Notes: generated by a model not told the origin, from the sequence alone. Shown: positions 7,178 to 15,875, numbered from the stretch's first letter. The stretch: 21,029 nt of DNA from Thiotrichales bacterium (GCA_024762895.1 JANTGN010000021.1:1-21029), one strand, 5' to 3'. Program-made: numbers and translations.

Positions 7178-9718
7178 TCAATAATCTATGCGTTGGGTAC
7201 GATACCAGAACAGGCTACGGATGCCGTGCTGATCCACGGAACGGACTCCGATCCGATAATCCCCAGGGGCAAGGTACTGGTCAAAGTTATTCTTGCCATC
7301 CCAGGTCAGATGATGTTGACCTGCCGTCAGGTCGAAGAAGATTAGAGACGCGACATCCACCCCTTTATCCATATCCGATACGACCATCTCCACCGTGCTG
7401 TCCTTGCTCAGGGTAAGATTGAGACCAATGGGTTCTCGCCTGGGGTCAGCGATGATGGTGGAATCCAACACATACTGTTCAATGCGCGGATTCTCTTTTA
7501 CGAAAATGACATTGCTTGGCAGGGTGTAGCGGACGATGCCGGGCATTAATCTGTCAACGTTATCTGCCACCTTTTCACCGCTTGGGTATTCCCCATTCCA
7601 GTAGAGGCTGTACTGCCCTCGTCCCATACGCTCATGTTCGAGCAGGGTCATCAGTCTTTGGCCAAAGGATATCTGCCAGAAGAAGGAGACCTCGGCCGGA
7701 TCATCCACCTGAAAATCGATCTTTAGCGGCTGTTCCAGGCGATCAAAGGTGCGCGGATTGCTGGTGGTTCTACGGTAATAGGTCAGCTGTCCACCCGTTG
7801 AGGTTCGAAGGTCGATAATTTCTTGTGTGTCGTACCTTGTGTAACCCAATACCGCGTAATAATCGCCGGTGGGCACGATATTATTCTGGTTATCCGTACC
7901 ATCCCAGATGAGGTCGTACTGACCGGCAGGCTGGGTCTGAACAGCCTGTACTGTTTTCACACGACCGCCGAAGGCATTTTCAATCCAGAGTTCCATCTCA
8001 GTCTCATAAGGCAGCGTAATTGATATCGTAGCCTGCGCAGTGGCATCCACATTGATGGTATCGCTGCTGTTGGGGATACTCAGCGTCGGCACGGCCGTTG
8101 ACTGAGTCTCGATTTTTAGTGATGCCTTGGCTGTGCGCCCTGTTGTGGTCGTCACTTCCGCCACGGGATAGTAGTAGTTGACGCCACTGTAGGTAGTCTG
8201 GGCGGTATCCGTCGCATTGGCTCCACCTTGAGTTTCAAACTGCCCATCACCATCGAGATCCCAGGCCCATTGTGCAATCGCACTACCATCGAAGAGTTCT
8301 GCGGATGCCGTCAATGACGTGGTAAGCGGTGCATTACCAATTAGAGGAGTGGCTGATAACTGAATCACAGGGTCCAAGGGATCATTGACATCAACCGAGA
8401 TAGCATTATTACTGACCAGGGCTTCCGCACCGAATTCATCGGTCACCCTGACCTGTGGTTGATAGGTACCCTGATCCGCATAGGTTCTTTCGAACTGCCA
8501 GGTTCCGCTATTGACGCCACCTGTCTGCGTCTCATCGAAAACACCATCGCCCTCAAAATCAATACTGATCTCGGCAATACCCTGCGGATCGCTGGCAGTC
8601 ACGGTAAATGTGATCAGTAGCGGCGCGTGACCGTTCGTCGTATTAGTGGAGACCTGGGCCGTTGGCGGCTGGTTGTCGATGGTGATTGCCTTGGTGGCGA
8701 TGATAGGATCGGCGCCGGCAGGATTCACCGTCAGTCTGGCTGTGAAGACATCACCAGGAGAACCTGTATAGGTATAGGTCTTGGGCGCGCCGAAGGTATC
8801 AGAGACATCATTTTGACCGTCACCATTAAAATCCCACTGGTAGCTGTTGATAACCAGGTTATTGTTTTGGACATCGGGACTGAAACGCACCGTCAATGGT
8901 GATGTTCCGGAGTCCGGATTGGCAATAATCTGGGCTGATAGTTCATTTGGGGCTGCTTCGACGGTGATCTCATATGTCTGAGTTGCTGACAGACCGTCAG
9001 GATCGACCACAGTAGTTGTGACTGCCTGGGTTCCTACCTGATCGGGTACAGGAGTCCACAGGATGAGACCTGTCCCGGAGTCAATAGTCATACCAGTCGG
9101 TGGATTTACCAGGCTGTATTGCAGGATATCACTGTCCGGGTCGTGCCCCTGAACATCATACTGATATTCGGTGCCAACCTGGGCGTCAACAACGGGAAGA
9201 GAATAGATAATTGGTGGGTTATTGAAGGGTTGAGCGTCACAGTTCTCGCCCGTACCCGCCGAAAGATTGCGGGGTCCACTGTCCACTGCCGGTCCCGAGG
9301 CCTCATCGTGAGGCACTTGAACCACAACCTGACCTGTACAACTGGCTCCTGCGGTATCCGTGGCCTTGAAAATAATATGATAGACACGCCCATCACCCTT
9401 TCCAGCCCGCTCCGCTCGCACCATGGGTTGATCACTGTAGAGTCCGGCACCGTCGATTGGGGTATTTCCATCCCCTTTACCATTTAAGGGTTCATCCTGA
9501 ACAATACATTGTGTTGTCAAAGTCGTTGGCAAGTTCTCGGGGTCCGAAACACCTGAGATCGATATCGGAATGAATTCATGGTTCGGCGGCCACAGTCTAT
9601 CTGGCGTTGCTATCGCCGTACTACAGTCCGGAGCCAGATTGAGCTCTTGCGCGTTGATGGGAGGCATTATGACTAACCCACAAATCAACATTGAAAGTAT
9701 CCGAATCACTTTAGACAT
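7178..9718 (-). CDS. Exported multidomain Ig protein: PKD domains and FlgD-type Ig repeats
   Basis: An 846-residue surface or periplasmic protein with signal peptide 1-23 (cut after NA). Next come an N-terminal beta domain with a paired Cys pattern (C32, C71, C127, C160) and a cadherin/He_PIG-like Ig domain (168-254, DPDSD at 193-197). Three PKD-like domains follow (about 262-347, 352-444, 449-537), each with a calcium-loop-like string: DFNGDGQND (297-305), DFEGDGVFD (388-396), DLDGDGQFE (487-495). The last third is FlgD-type Ig repeats, marked by WDGTDN (605-610), WNGEY (707-711) and WDGKN (806-810). The linker IDLRTSTGG (635-643) recurs in the 386-residue protein encoded upstream. AGGAG 8 bases before the ATG supports the start. 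No enzyme motif is visible; a structural or adhesive role, possibly displaying or supporting the Rhs protein made from the same operon, is an inference. Confidence 0.88.
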   Translation of the reverse strand: MSKVIRILSMLICGLVIMPPINAQELNLAPDCSTAIATPDRLWPPNHEFIPISISGVSDPENLPTTLTTQCIVQDEPLNGKGDGNTPIDGAGLYSDQPMVRAERAGKGDGRVYHIIFKATDTAGASCTGQVVVQVPHDEASGPAVDSGPRNLSAGTGENCDAQPFNNPPIIYSLPVVDAQVGTEYQYDVQGHDPDSDILQYSLVNPPTGMTIDSGTGLILWTPVPDQVGTQAVTTTVVDPDGLSATQTYEITVEAAPNELSAQIIANPDSGTSPLTVRFSPDVQNNNLVINSYQWDFNGDGQNDVSDTFGAPKTYTYTGSPGDVFTARLTVNPAGADPIIATKAITIDNQPPTAQVSTNTTNGHAPLLITFTVTASDPQGIAEISIDFEGDGVFDETQTGGVNSGTWQFERTYADQGTYQPQVRVTDEFGAEALVSNNAISVDVNDPLDPVIQLSATPLIGNAPLTTSLTASAELFDGSAIAQWAWDLDGDGQFETQGGANATDTAQTTYSGVNYYYPVAEVTTTTGRTAKASLKIETQSTAVPTLSIPNSSDTINVDATAQATISITLPYETEMELWIENAFGGRVKTVQAVQTQPAGQYDLIWDGTDNQNNIVPTGDYYAVLGYTRYDTQEIIDLRTSTGGQLTYYRRTTSNPRTFDRLEQPLKIDFQVDDPAEVSFFWQISFGQRLMTLLEHERMGRGQYSLYWNGEYPSGEKVADNVDRLMPGIVRYTLPSNVIFVKENPRIEQYVLDSTIIADPRREPIGLNLTLSKDSTVEMVVSDMDKGVDVASLIFFDLTAGQHHLTWDGKNNFDQYLAPGDYRIGVRSVDQHGIRSLFWYRTQRIDY

Positions 9719-9876
9719 CCCCTTCTCTCCTAACTCCTAAAGCAACTTCTGGTACATAGAGGCGATCAGCACTCAACTGCAACAGAAGGCTAATATTCCG
9801 TCATAACTTCACCAAAAATATCCGTGAGTTCAAACAATAAAACATTATATGAAACCCCCAGATTAGATTTTGTTTA

Positions 9877-11037
9877 TTACTTATCTTTTTTATCACTTGC
9901 GTTGTCGGTAACATTAAACGCAATATTTTTTACACCGACCTGCCCGTTATAACCGGAAACATTCACAGTTAAAACATGCTTCCCAGGTTTAATACCCAGC
10001 CGTGCGGGTGACCATCTCCAGGTAAATGGAACAAACCCCTGTTCCTCTTCTGCGATAAACTCATTATCGACAAAGAAACTGATTTCATACCGTTCCTGGT
10101 CAAGATAAATCTCGTCCAGCGGGTCCAATTTAACCTCTGTTAGGATTTCATCAAGCCCAACCACATTGTCAGTTTCCTTGCGGCTCTCCCTGGTTAATAG
10201 CTTGACTTCAATACGCGGACTTTTTTGCTGTAAAACCGGGTTATAAAACTCCTGGCGAATCACTTTTTTATTCCGCTCAAGCAATCGCCCTTCATAACTG
10301 GCCTCCTTGATCGGATACTTATGTCGCTCCCGATAAGCCCGGTAGGTCTCCTTGGTATTACCATAGGTGATAATCGTATGCTCAGGTAGTTGATACCCAA
10401 TAATCAGGTAGCCGACCTCTGGATTTTCTTCAACCGCAATGACATCGTCCAGGTCACGACCATTCCAACGTTCTGCATGAAAACCCGCCGTACGCGGCTC
10501 CCAATCAATCACCGTGCGTAGCATGGGCCCATTTTTTATCCCTGCGCGAACCAAAACACGGCTGGCAACTGGCAAAGTGTACTCAATGACTCCTTGACGA
10601 ACATTTTTTTCGAAATCATAGACCTCTTCCCCACCACTTGAGGTCCGCGGATCAATCCGCTCAGTCTTTTTAGATGTGTTCGTCACCAGTAAGACTGGAT
10701 GATAGGCCTCATCAGGAACGAGCATTTTGTTCGCATCACGGCCATCCCATTTAACTTCATATTTTTTAGTACCAGATTTGATTTTCGTCAAGCTTAAAGT
10801 CCGGACAAGATCATCATCACTGGTGCGTATCTCTACTTTTACATCATTTATTTTTTCAGGATTGCTAATAGTGATTGGTATGACAAACTCCTCATTGCGT
10901 TCAGGGGCAAAACTTGCCTTTTCGAAAGTCGCCATTGAGACAATTTGAGTAGATTCTGACGCACTGAGTAGCGCCGGTATCGCAAAAACAACTGCAATAG
11001 TTGAAACAGCATGTCTTATATCAACCAACCTCTTCAA
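9877..11037 (-). CDS. Exported protein with tandem FlgD-type Ig repeats
   Basis: A 386-residue protein whose N-terminus (to about residue 26) reads as a signal peptide with a long hydrophobic stretch (11-25). Two FlgD-type Ig repeats are marked by KWDGRD (96-101) and RWNGRD (190-195). Between them lies RIDPRTSSGG (127-136), nearly the same string as in the 846-residue protein. A charged middle region (about 228-320) follows, then a final Ig-like domain (about 310-376). The start is TTG: its TTG overlaps the TGA stop of the preceding gene (TTGA), and GGAGA lies 7 bases before it. Translation is therefore probably coupled to the beta-propeller gene. The 158 bases after its stop hold no gene, only the ribosome site of the next one. 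Function unknown; likely a periplasmic scaffold. Confidence 0.85.
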   Translation of the reverse strand: MKRLVDIRHAVSTIAVVFAIPALLSASESTQIVSMATFEKASFAPERNEEFVIPITISNPEKINDVKVEIRTSDDDLVRTLSLTKIKSGTKKYEVKWDGRDANKMLVPDEAYHPVLLVTNTSKKTERIDPRTSSGGEEVYDFEKNVRQGVIEYTLPVASRVLVRAGIKNGPMLRTVIDWEPRTAGFHAERWNGRDLDDVIAVEENPEVGYLIIGYQLPEHTIITYGNTKETYRAYRERHKYPIKEASYEGRLLERNKKVIRQEFYNPVLQQKSPRIEVKLLTRESRKETDNVVGLDEILTEVKLDPLDEIYLDQERYEISFFVDNEFIAEEEQGFVPFTWRWSPARLGIKPGKHVLTVNVSGYNGQVGVKNIAFNVTDNASDKKDK

Positions 11038-11948
11038 TTACTTATCTCCAGATATCTGATTTTTTTAACATCTTTAGGCAGCTTTATAACTTCCATGGAA
11101 TTATTGATTTCCGTTGTCTTTGCCATGATTAAATCCGAAGGTATGCTCATTAATTGGCTTCCAAGAGATGTGCGTCGGATAAAATACAGAGAGCCATCCT
11201 GGGCGACACTAGGAAAACTATCCGTCACCTGTCCATCGGTTAACCAGGAAAGTTCGCCAGATGTCATGTCCATCCTGGCCAGATGATAATAACCATTTTT
11301 ATTACTACTGATGAAGCCATAGTGATTGTCGGCGTCAACAGAATAAAGATAGCTTGTTACATTAAGCAACGTGAGCTGCTGAGTACGCCCTGTATCTAGC
11401 TCCTTACGCCATACCTCCTGGATAAGTGGCTTACACTCAAGGCGACAGGATACATGGGCGTAGTAAAGATAATTGTTGTGTACATAGGGATGAAACTGTG
11501 CCGATGACTGCCGCAATATAGTTTTTGGCATCTGGTCATCAACAAAGGCAACAATGCTGGTCTCGCTGCTCTTGCCTTCCTGCAGCTTCACCATCACAAA
11601 ACCCGTATCAAATGCCCGAAGCTGTGTGAAGTTGGCGTCATCAAAGAAATCGAGGTGTTTAGGCTCCTTGCTGCCAAGCTCGTACTGATACACCTTCCCA
11701 TCATTCCCTTTGATTAAAAACCGACCTGTGCCTCCTGCTTGCCATGTCAGATATGCAGGATCCTGAATCGCTTTAAGCTTCTTCCATTTATTACTACCGG
11801 GCTGGCTGATATAGGGATACCAGGCGGAACCGTCATAACCGACTATCATGAGCCCTTCCGGTAAACTCGCTAATGCCATACCGGTGGCGGATAGCACAAT
11901 CATGGTGCTCATGATCCAGCTTGTAAATCCCTTCATAAGAGCGCTCAT
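11034..11948 (-). CDS. Exported TolB-like beta-propeller protein
   Basis: A 304-residue protein with a signal peptide ending near residue 28 (SATGMALA). The rest is beta strands in a propeller-like pattern, with repeats resembling PD40/TolB blades: YYAHVSCRLECKPLIQEVWR, then LDTGRTQQLTLL, YGFISSNKNGYYHLARMD, LSWLTDGQVTDSFPSVAQDG and LYFIRRTSLGSQL. TolB blades carry the same D-G-SLYF type turns. A Cys pair (CRLEC) could form a disulfide. The ATG at 11948 overlaps the stop of the membrane cytochrome gene (ATGA); a second ATG 4 codons in is also possible. Propellers of this type usually bind other envelope proteins. There is no catalytic motif I can point to. Confidence 0.8.
   Translation of the reverse strand: MSALMKGFTSWIMSTMIVLSATGMALASLPEGLMIVGYDGSAWYPYISQPGSNKWKKLKAIQDPAYLTWQAGGTGRFLIKGNDGKVYQYELGSKEPKHLDFFDDANFTQLRAFDTGFVMVKLQEGKSSETSIVAFVDDQMPKTILRQSSAQFHPYVHNNYLYYAHVSCRLECKPLIQEVWRKELDTGRTQQLTLLNVTSYLYSVDADNHYGFISSNKNGYYHLARMDMTSGELSWLTDGQVTDSFPSVAQDGSLYFIRRTSLGSQLMSIPSDLIMAKTTEINNSMEVIKLPKDVKKIRYLEISN
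11045..11049 (-). promoter_or_regulatory. Ribosome binding site that supports a TTG start
   Basis: On the minus strand GGAGA is followed by 7 bases and then TTG at 11037-11035. The site lies inside the last codons of the upstream gene. No ATG is available near the signal peptide, so this site decides the start of the FlgD-type Ig gene. Confidence 0.6.
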
Positions 11949-12592
11949 GCTGAAAACCCCAAACGCAATCTACCCTGATTGAGCAACCAGATAGTAAACA
12001 ACAACAGCATCACCACCCCTAGCGCACCATAGAATACGAGGCCCTCCTTAGACTGGGACTCCGTCCCAACTGCAAGCGCATGAAGATAGACAAGCACGAT
12101 GGATACCCAGTACGCACTATGGAGTGTACGTGCCCGTGCGCTGGATTTTTTTATCCGCACTATACCCGCCGTCATGACTAAAAACATGATCAATAAACCA
12201 ATCAGTCCAAAGCTCAGGTGTGTATGGTAGAAATCCTTGAAACTAGGGAGAAGCAATCCCCATGCGGGAGATCCCTGTCGCAAGGTGACCGCAGAAAAAA
12301 AGAGCAGTACGTGGCTCAAAGAGAGAACAACTACGAAGGTGCCAAACAATCGATGGGTAAGACCCATCCAATGAAACCGGACTATCTCAAGGCGATTAAG
12401 CAGGCTTGCGATGACCTGCCAGGCGATGCACAACAATGCATACATCCCGACCAGCTTTGACAAAACATATATAAACTGCCCCTGAGGGACCTGCTCCGAG
12501 AAGTAAACAGATAGATCCCCTGTTTGGCGGTACCATATCAAAGCCGGTATGGAGAAAATAATCAGCACACTGGAGAATATGAAGCGCTTCAT
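11945..12592 (-). CDS. Ferric-reductase-like transmembrane cytochrome b
   Basis: A 215-residue inner-membrane protein with about six hydrophobic segments. Its histidines are spaced as in the FRD/MsrQ/NOX heme-b fold: H80 (THRLFG) and H94 (LSHVLL) on one helix or pair, H158 (LHSAYW) and H171 (YLHALAVG) on later helices. Further histidines H123 and H125 lie in the loop FYHTHLSFG. Such proteins carry two b hemes and move electrons across the membrane, usually from a cytoplasmic flavoprotein to an acceptor outside. No NAD- or FAD-binding domain is fused or encoded beside it. I chose the ATG at 12592 because it overlaps the TGA stop of the upstream gene (ATGA) and begins directly at the first helix; a start at 12637 would overlap that gene by 49 bases. 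The MsrP partner of MsrQ is absent from the window, so I do not name it msrQ. Confidence 0.85.
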   Translation of the reverse strand: MKRFIFSSVLIIFSIPALIWYRQTGDLSVYFSEQVPQGQFIYVLSKLVGMYALLCIAWQVIASLLNRLEIVRFHWMGLTHRLFGTFVVVLSLSHVLLFFSAVTLRQGSPAWGLLLPSFKDFYHTHLSFGLIGLLIMFLVMTAGIVRIKKSSARARTLHSAYWVSIVLVYLHALAVGTESQSKEGLVFYGALGVVMLLLFTIWLLNQGRLRLGFSA

Positions 12593-13593
12593 CGGACTTG
12601 GGACTCTTGAAGGCATGAAGAGGGTTCCATAGAACATCTCATAAGTGCATCCATCGCCTCTTGATCAGAAGCTGCCCCACCACGGGCAACAGGGAGGCTG
12701 GCCTGCAACCACCCCTTGAGACCATTGGGACTCAGGGTTGCCACACGGTTTACACCCAGGTGTTTCATAGATTTTGCAACCTCAAAGCCACGAAAATCCT
12801 TTACGCAATATGGCACTACAAGGTCAGCATCGACGTAGGGCTTAACTGAATCCACGGAGACATCCCGAAGCCGTAGAATCTGCGCACCTGGCAAATGGAC
12901 TTCGTCGTACTCTTCATCTTCTCGGGTATCAATAAAGACCACTTTCTTACCCAGGCTGATTTCTCGAAGTATCTCTTCATGACTGAATTGCTCTACATAG
13001 GCATCACTGTCTTTACGAAGACCCGGACATTGTGACGTAAGTGAAAGCTGTTTCGAATAATCGTGTGCCTCGATATCAGGGAGAGTAGAGAGGCGTGCTA
13101 CACCATCAAAAAAGGCCAGATAACAATCTACCGGCACCTTGTCCCGCTCGTAGCGTGCCTGCAATTGACGATACATGGTCTCAAACCACGTAGCATGAGG
13201 ATGCGCATTGGCATCCCATATATTAACTTCGATGTCATGGATTATTGCATCAAGATATGCAAGCTGTTCAATGTCCAGGTCCATCGACTCTTTCAGGCGA
13301 TGGAACATAGACGCCCGGTTGGCCCGCTTAAGTGATGCGCCGGGCACATCAAAGGCATAGGCATTGGCGGGTAATTCAGTATTTGGGGGTACAAAAATAA
13401 AATAGGCGTTCGGCGAAAGATAGCGCTTAATCAACCAGATCGTCGCCCACTTATCCGGCTCGATGCCTTGCCAGGTGGTAAAACGAGCACTGGATTTAAG
13501 CGAATGAATATCAACATCTGACGATGGGGTTGCGTGACAGTTACCCCAGATGAGCAAACCCAAAAAAAACATCCAATGTTGTAATACACGCAT
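12589..13593 (-). CDS. Exported ChrB-like / rhodanese fusion protein
   Basis: A 334-residue protein with a signal peptide (1-21, cut after CHA), so the mature form should be periplasmic. Residues about 38-170 match the ChrB C-terminal family linked to chromate resistance: DKWATIWLIKRYLSP (47-61), FDVPGASL (81-88) and IIHDIE (117-122). Residues about 205-305 are a rhodanese domain with IDTREDEEYDEVHLPGA (221-237) and the active-site loop CVKDFR, with the thiol at C263. The tail has two more cysteines (C320, C327). A rhodanese passes a sulfane sulfur to an acceptor; the ChrB-like part suggests metal or redox stress. Chromate itself is not shown. It heads a run of four genes with 4-base overlaps. 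I see no good ribosome site before the ATG at 13593. Confidence 0.85.
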   Translation of the reverse strand: MRVLQHWMFFLGLLIWGNCHATPSSDVDIHSLKSSARFTTWQGIEPDKWATIWLIKRYLSPNAYFIFVPPNTELPANAYAFDVPGASLKRANRASMFHRLKESMDLDIEQLAYLDAIIHDIEVNIWDANAHPHATWFETMYRQLQARYERDKVPVDCYLAFFDGVARLSTLPDIEAHDYSKQLSLTSQCPGLRKDSDAYVEQFSHEEILREISLGKKVVFIDTREDEEYDEVHLPGAQILRLRDVSVDSVKPYVDADLVVPYCVKDFRGFEVAKSMKHLGVNRVATLSPNGLKGWLQASLPVARGGAASDQEAMDALMRCSMEPSSCLQESQVR

Positions 13594-14047
13594 AACAATT
13601 TAAGGTAAAAACGAGGTCCTTTTTGTTAATTATCGAATCCTAAAGAAACGCTGATCGAGACAGCATTTCATGAGCACAAGCCTGCGCCATCATTCTCTTT
13701 ATAAATCAATGGATTGAGAAATAGATTTCTACTATGCGTTCTAAACCCCCAAAAGATGTCGCTATTAGAGTTTCCCCAAACTCTTTAGAAACATTACCGG
13801 CTTTAATTTAAATACGCAAGATTTCCAAGCCTTAAATTAAGATAAACGTTCAACGAAACCTCAGATCTCCTTTATAAATCTGAGATAACTCATTTAATTA
13901 ACGAACAATTCCAACTAACAGAGCGTTACCAGACTCATCTTGATAGCTCTGCTATTACGAACGCTTCGAAGTACGCTGAGATCTTTATTTTTTGAACACG
14001 CAGGAGGGAAACTGGATCAGAATTAGGCGTTTTAATAGACTTTTGAG
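13594..14047. other. Gene-free stretch upstream of the ChrB/rhodanese operon
   Basis: No reading frame here looks like a gene. The stretch is AT-rich. It holds a 7-bp inverted repeat CTCAGAT/ATCTGAG (13860-13866 with 13878-13884) and a loose pair GAGCGTT/AACGCTT (13921-13927 with 13960-13966). The promoter of the operon that starts at 13593 must be here. A GATAAT about 50 bases before the ATG is a weak -10 candidate without a matching -35. Confidence 0.4.
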
Positions 14048-14074
14048 ATCCAGGCGCCAACTGGGCGCCTGGAT
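14048..14074 (-). terminator. Strong hairpin after fabB
   Basis: A perfect 11-bp stem, ATCCAGGCGCC with GGCGCCTGGAT, around a 5-base loop, starts 11 bases after the fabB stop. The stem is GC-rich. The T-run that should follow on the minus strand is weak (CTCAAAAGTC), so it may serve as an mRNA end stabiliser as much as an intrinsic terminator. Confidence 0.75.
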
Positions 14075-14084
14075 AATGTAAGAA

Positions 14085-15302
14085 CTACTGATCGTACTTA
14101 CGGAACACCAGGGTGGCATTGGTGCCACCGAAACCGAAATTGTTGGTCAGTACGGTATTCAGCGCTACGTTGTCCCTACGCTCGGTGACGATAGGGTATG
14201 GCTTGGCCTTCTCATCCATGTCGGTGATGTTGGCGGAGGCCTGGATGAAGCCCTCTTCCATCATCATCAGGCAATAGATCGCTTCCTGCGCACCGACCGC
14301 GCCCAGGGAGTGTCCGGTAAGGGATTTGCTGGAGCTTAGCGGTGGTATCTTGTCACCGAACACCTGACCGATGGCGTCCAGTTCCTTGATATCACCCGCG
14401 GGGGTGCTGGTGCCATGGGTGTTGATGTAATCGACGGGGGTATCGACGGTGGCCAGGGCCTGCTGCATGCAGCGCATCGCCCCTTCGCCGGAGGGCTGTA
14501 CCATGTCGACGCCATCGGAGGTCGCGCCGTAACCGACGATCTCCGCATAGATCTTCGCACCGCGGGCCAGGGCATGCTCGAGCTCCTCGAGGACCAGGAC
14601 CGCACCGCCGCCTGCGCTGACAAAGCCATCACGTGTGGCATCATAGGGGCGAGAGGCGGTTTCGGGTGCCTCGTTGTATTTGGTGGAGAGTGCGCCCATG
14701 GCATCGAACAGCATGCTCAGGCTCCAGTGCTCCTCCTCGCCTCCACCGGCAAAGACGATGTCCTGCTTGCCCCACTGGATCTGCTCGAAGGCGTTTCCGA
14801 TACAATGGGTACTGGTGGAACAGGCTGAACTGATGGAGTAGTTCAGGCCCTTGATCTGGAACGGGGTGGCCAGACAGGCGGAGACCGTACTGGCCATGAC
14901 ACGAGGCACACGGAAGGGACCCACCTTCTTGAGCCCTTTCTCCCGCAGGATATCGGCGGCCTCGACCTGGTTGAAGGATGAGGCACCACCGGATCCCATG
15001 ATCAGCCCCGTACGGGGATTAGAAATCTGATCTTCCTCCAGCCCCGCATCGGCGACGGCCTGCTGCATAGCTATATAGGTAAATGCCGCGGCATCACCCA
15101 TAAAACGTTTGACCTTGCGATCTATAAAGTCATCAAGGTTGATATCGATGCTGCCAGCCACATGGCTGCGCATACCCATCTCCTTGTATTCCTCCTTGAA
15201 ACGAATTCCTGACTTTCCTTCACGCAGGGAATCAATCACGGTGGCCTTATCATTCCCCAGACAGGAAACAATGCCATAGCCGGTAATGACAACTCGACGC
15301 AT
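14085..15302 (-). CDS. fabB: 3-oxoacyl-ACP synthase I (FabB)
   Basis: The condensing enzyme that elongates acyl-ACP with malonyl-ACP and is needed to extend the cis-unsaturated intermediate made by FabA. The 405 residues match the family length. The catalytic triad is in place: C161 in SISSACSTSTH, H296 in NTHGTSTPAGD and H331 in LTGHSLGAVGAQE, with the Lys of SSSKSLTG at 326. The C-terminal NNFGFGGTNATLVF motif closes the thiolase fold. FabB is preferred over FabF because it directly follows fabA (11 bases apart) and because of its overall sequence (for example MRRVVITGYGIVSCLGND). It is probably cotranscribed with fabA and ends at the hairpin at 14048-14074. Confidence 0.96.
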   Translation of the reverse strand: MRRVVITGYGIVSCLGNDKATVIDSLREGKSGIRFKEEYKEMGMRSHVAGSIDINLDDFIDRKVKRFMGDAAAFTYIAMQQAVADAGLEEDQISNPRTGLIMGSGGASSFNQVEAADILREKGLKKVGPFRVPRVMASTVSACLATPFQIKGLNYSISSACSTSTHCIGNAFEQIQWGKQDIVFAGGGEEEHWSLSMLFDAMGALSTKYNEAPETASRPYDATRDGFVSAGGGAVLVLEELEHALARGAKIYAEIVGYGATSDGVDMVQPSGEGAMRCMQQALATVDTPVDYINTHGTSTPAGDIKELDAIGQVFGDKIPPLSSSKSLTGHSLGAVGAQEAIYCLMMMEEGFIQASANITDMDEKAKPYPIVTERRDNVALNTVLTNNFGFGGTNATLVFRKYDQ

Positions 15303-15313
15303 ATCTTTGCCTA

Positions 15314-15847
15314 TCAGAAATCTTTAGTAGAAGTAAACAAACCGACCCTCAGGCCAGATGCGGTATAGATCTCACGGTCATCGACCTCGACCGTGCCTTC
15401 ACCTATCCCCAGTATGAGACCACGTGCCATGACACGCTTCATGTGAATATGATAGCGGATCTTTTCGGCTTCAGGCAGCACCTGTCCGGTGAATTTGACC
15501 TCGCCAACCCCCAGCGCACGCCCCCTGCCAGGGTGACCGCTCCAGCCCAGAAAGAAACCAACCAGCTGCCACATAGCATCCAGGCCAAGACAGCCGGGCA
15601 TGACCGGGTCACCAGGAAAATGGCAGGAGAAAAACCAGAGATCCTTGTTGATATCCAGTTCCGCTATGATCTCGCCTTTTCCAAAACGACCACCCTTATC
15701 TGAGATATGGGTGATACGATCCAGCATCAGCATATTATCGACGGGTAACTGTGCATTGCCGGGGCCAAATAATTCACCATGACCGCATTTAAGTAGCTCG
15801 TCACGGTCAAAAGAATTCTGATCCATTGGTGTTGGTTTTTCGCTCAC
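15314..15847 (-). CDS. fabA: 3-hydroxydecanoyl-ACP dehydratase/isomerase (FabA)
   Basis: Dehydrates 3-hydroxydecanoyl-ACP and isomerises the trans-2 product to cis-3, the branch point for anaerobic unsaturated fatty acid synthesis. The active-site residues are visible: H76 in CHFPGDPVMPG and D90 in GLDAMWQLVGF, each 6 positions later than in the E. coli enzyme. The conserved GRALGVGEVKFTGQVLP follows. The frame opens with GTG at 15847 (177 residues), preceded by GAGGG 10 bases away. An ATG 7 codons in would give 170 residues but lacks a ribosome site; E. coli FabA has 172. I keep the GTG with moderate certainty. The coding start lies only about 28 bases after the terminator-like hairpin of cysG, so its promoter must overlap that hairpin or lie before it. 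Confidence 0.96.
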   Translation of the reverse strand: MSEKPTPMDQNSFDRDELLKCGHGELFGPGNAQLPVDNMLMLDRITHISDKGGRFGKGEIIAELDINKDLWFFSCHFPGDPVMPGCLGLDAMWQLVGFFLGWSGHPGRGRALGVGEVKFTGQVLPEAEKIRYHIHMKRVMARGLILGIGEGTVEVDDREIYTASGLRVGLFTSTKDF

Positions 15848-15875
15848 GTCAGGCCAACCCTCTGTCTAGGCGATT

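Noticed and set aside
11945..12592. Naming the cytochrome msrQ
   Set aside because: The fold matches, but no msrP is present and the neighbours differ. The general family name is safer.
13998..14030. Ribosome-site-like AGGAGG on the plus strand at about 14002
   Set aside because: It is followed only by a four-codon CTG frame and stop, with no gene on that strand.
14415..14828. 137-residue plus-strand frame opposite fabB
   Set aside because: GC-rich shadow of fabB, whose catalytic residues are all intact in the minus-strand frame.
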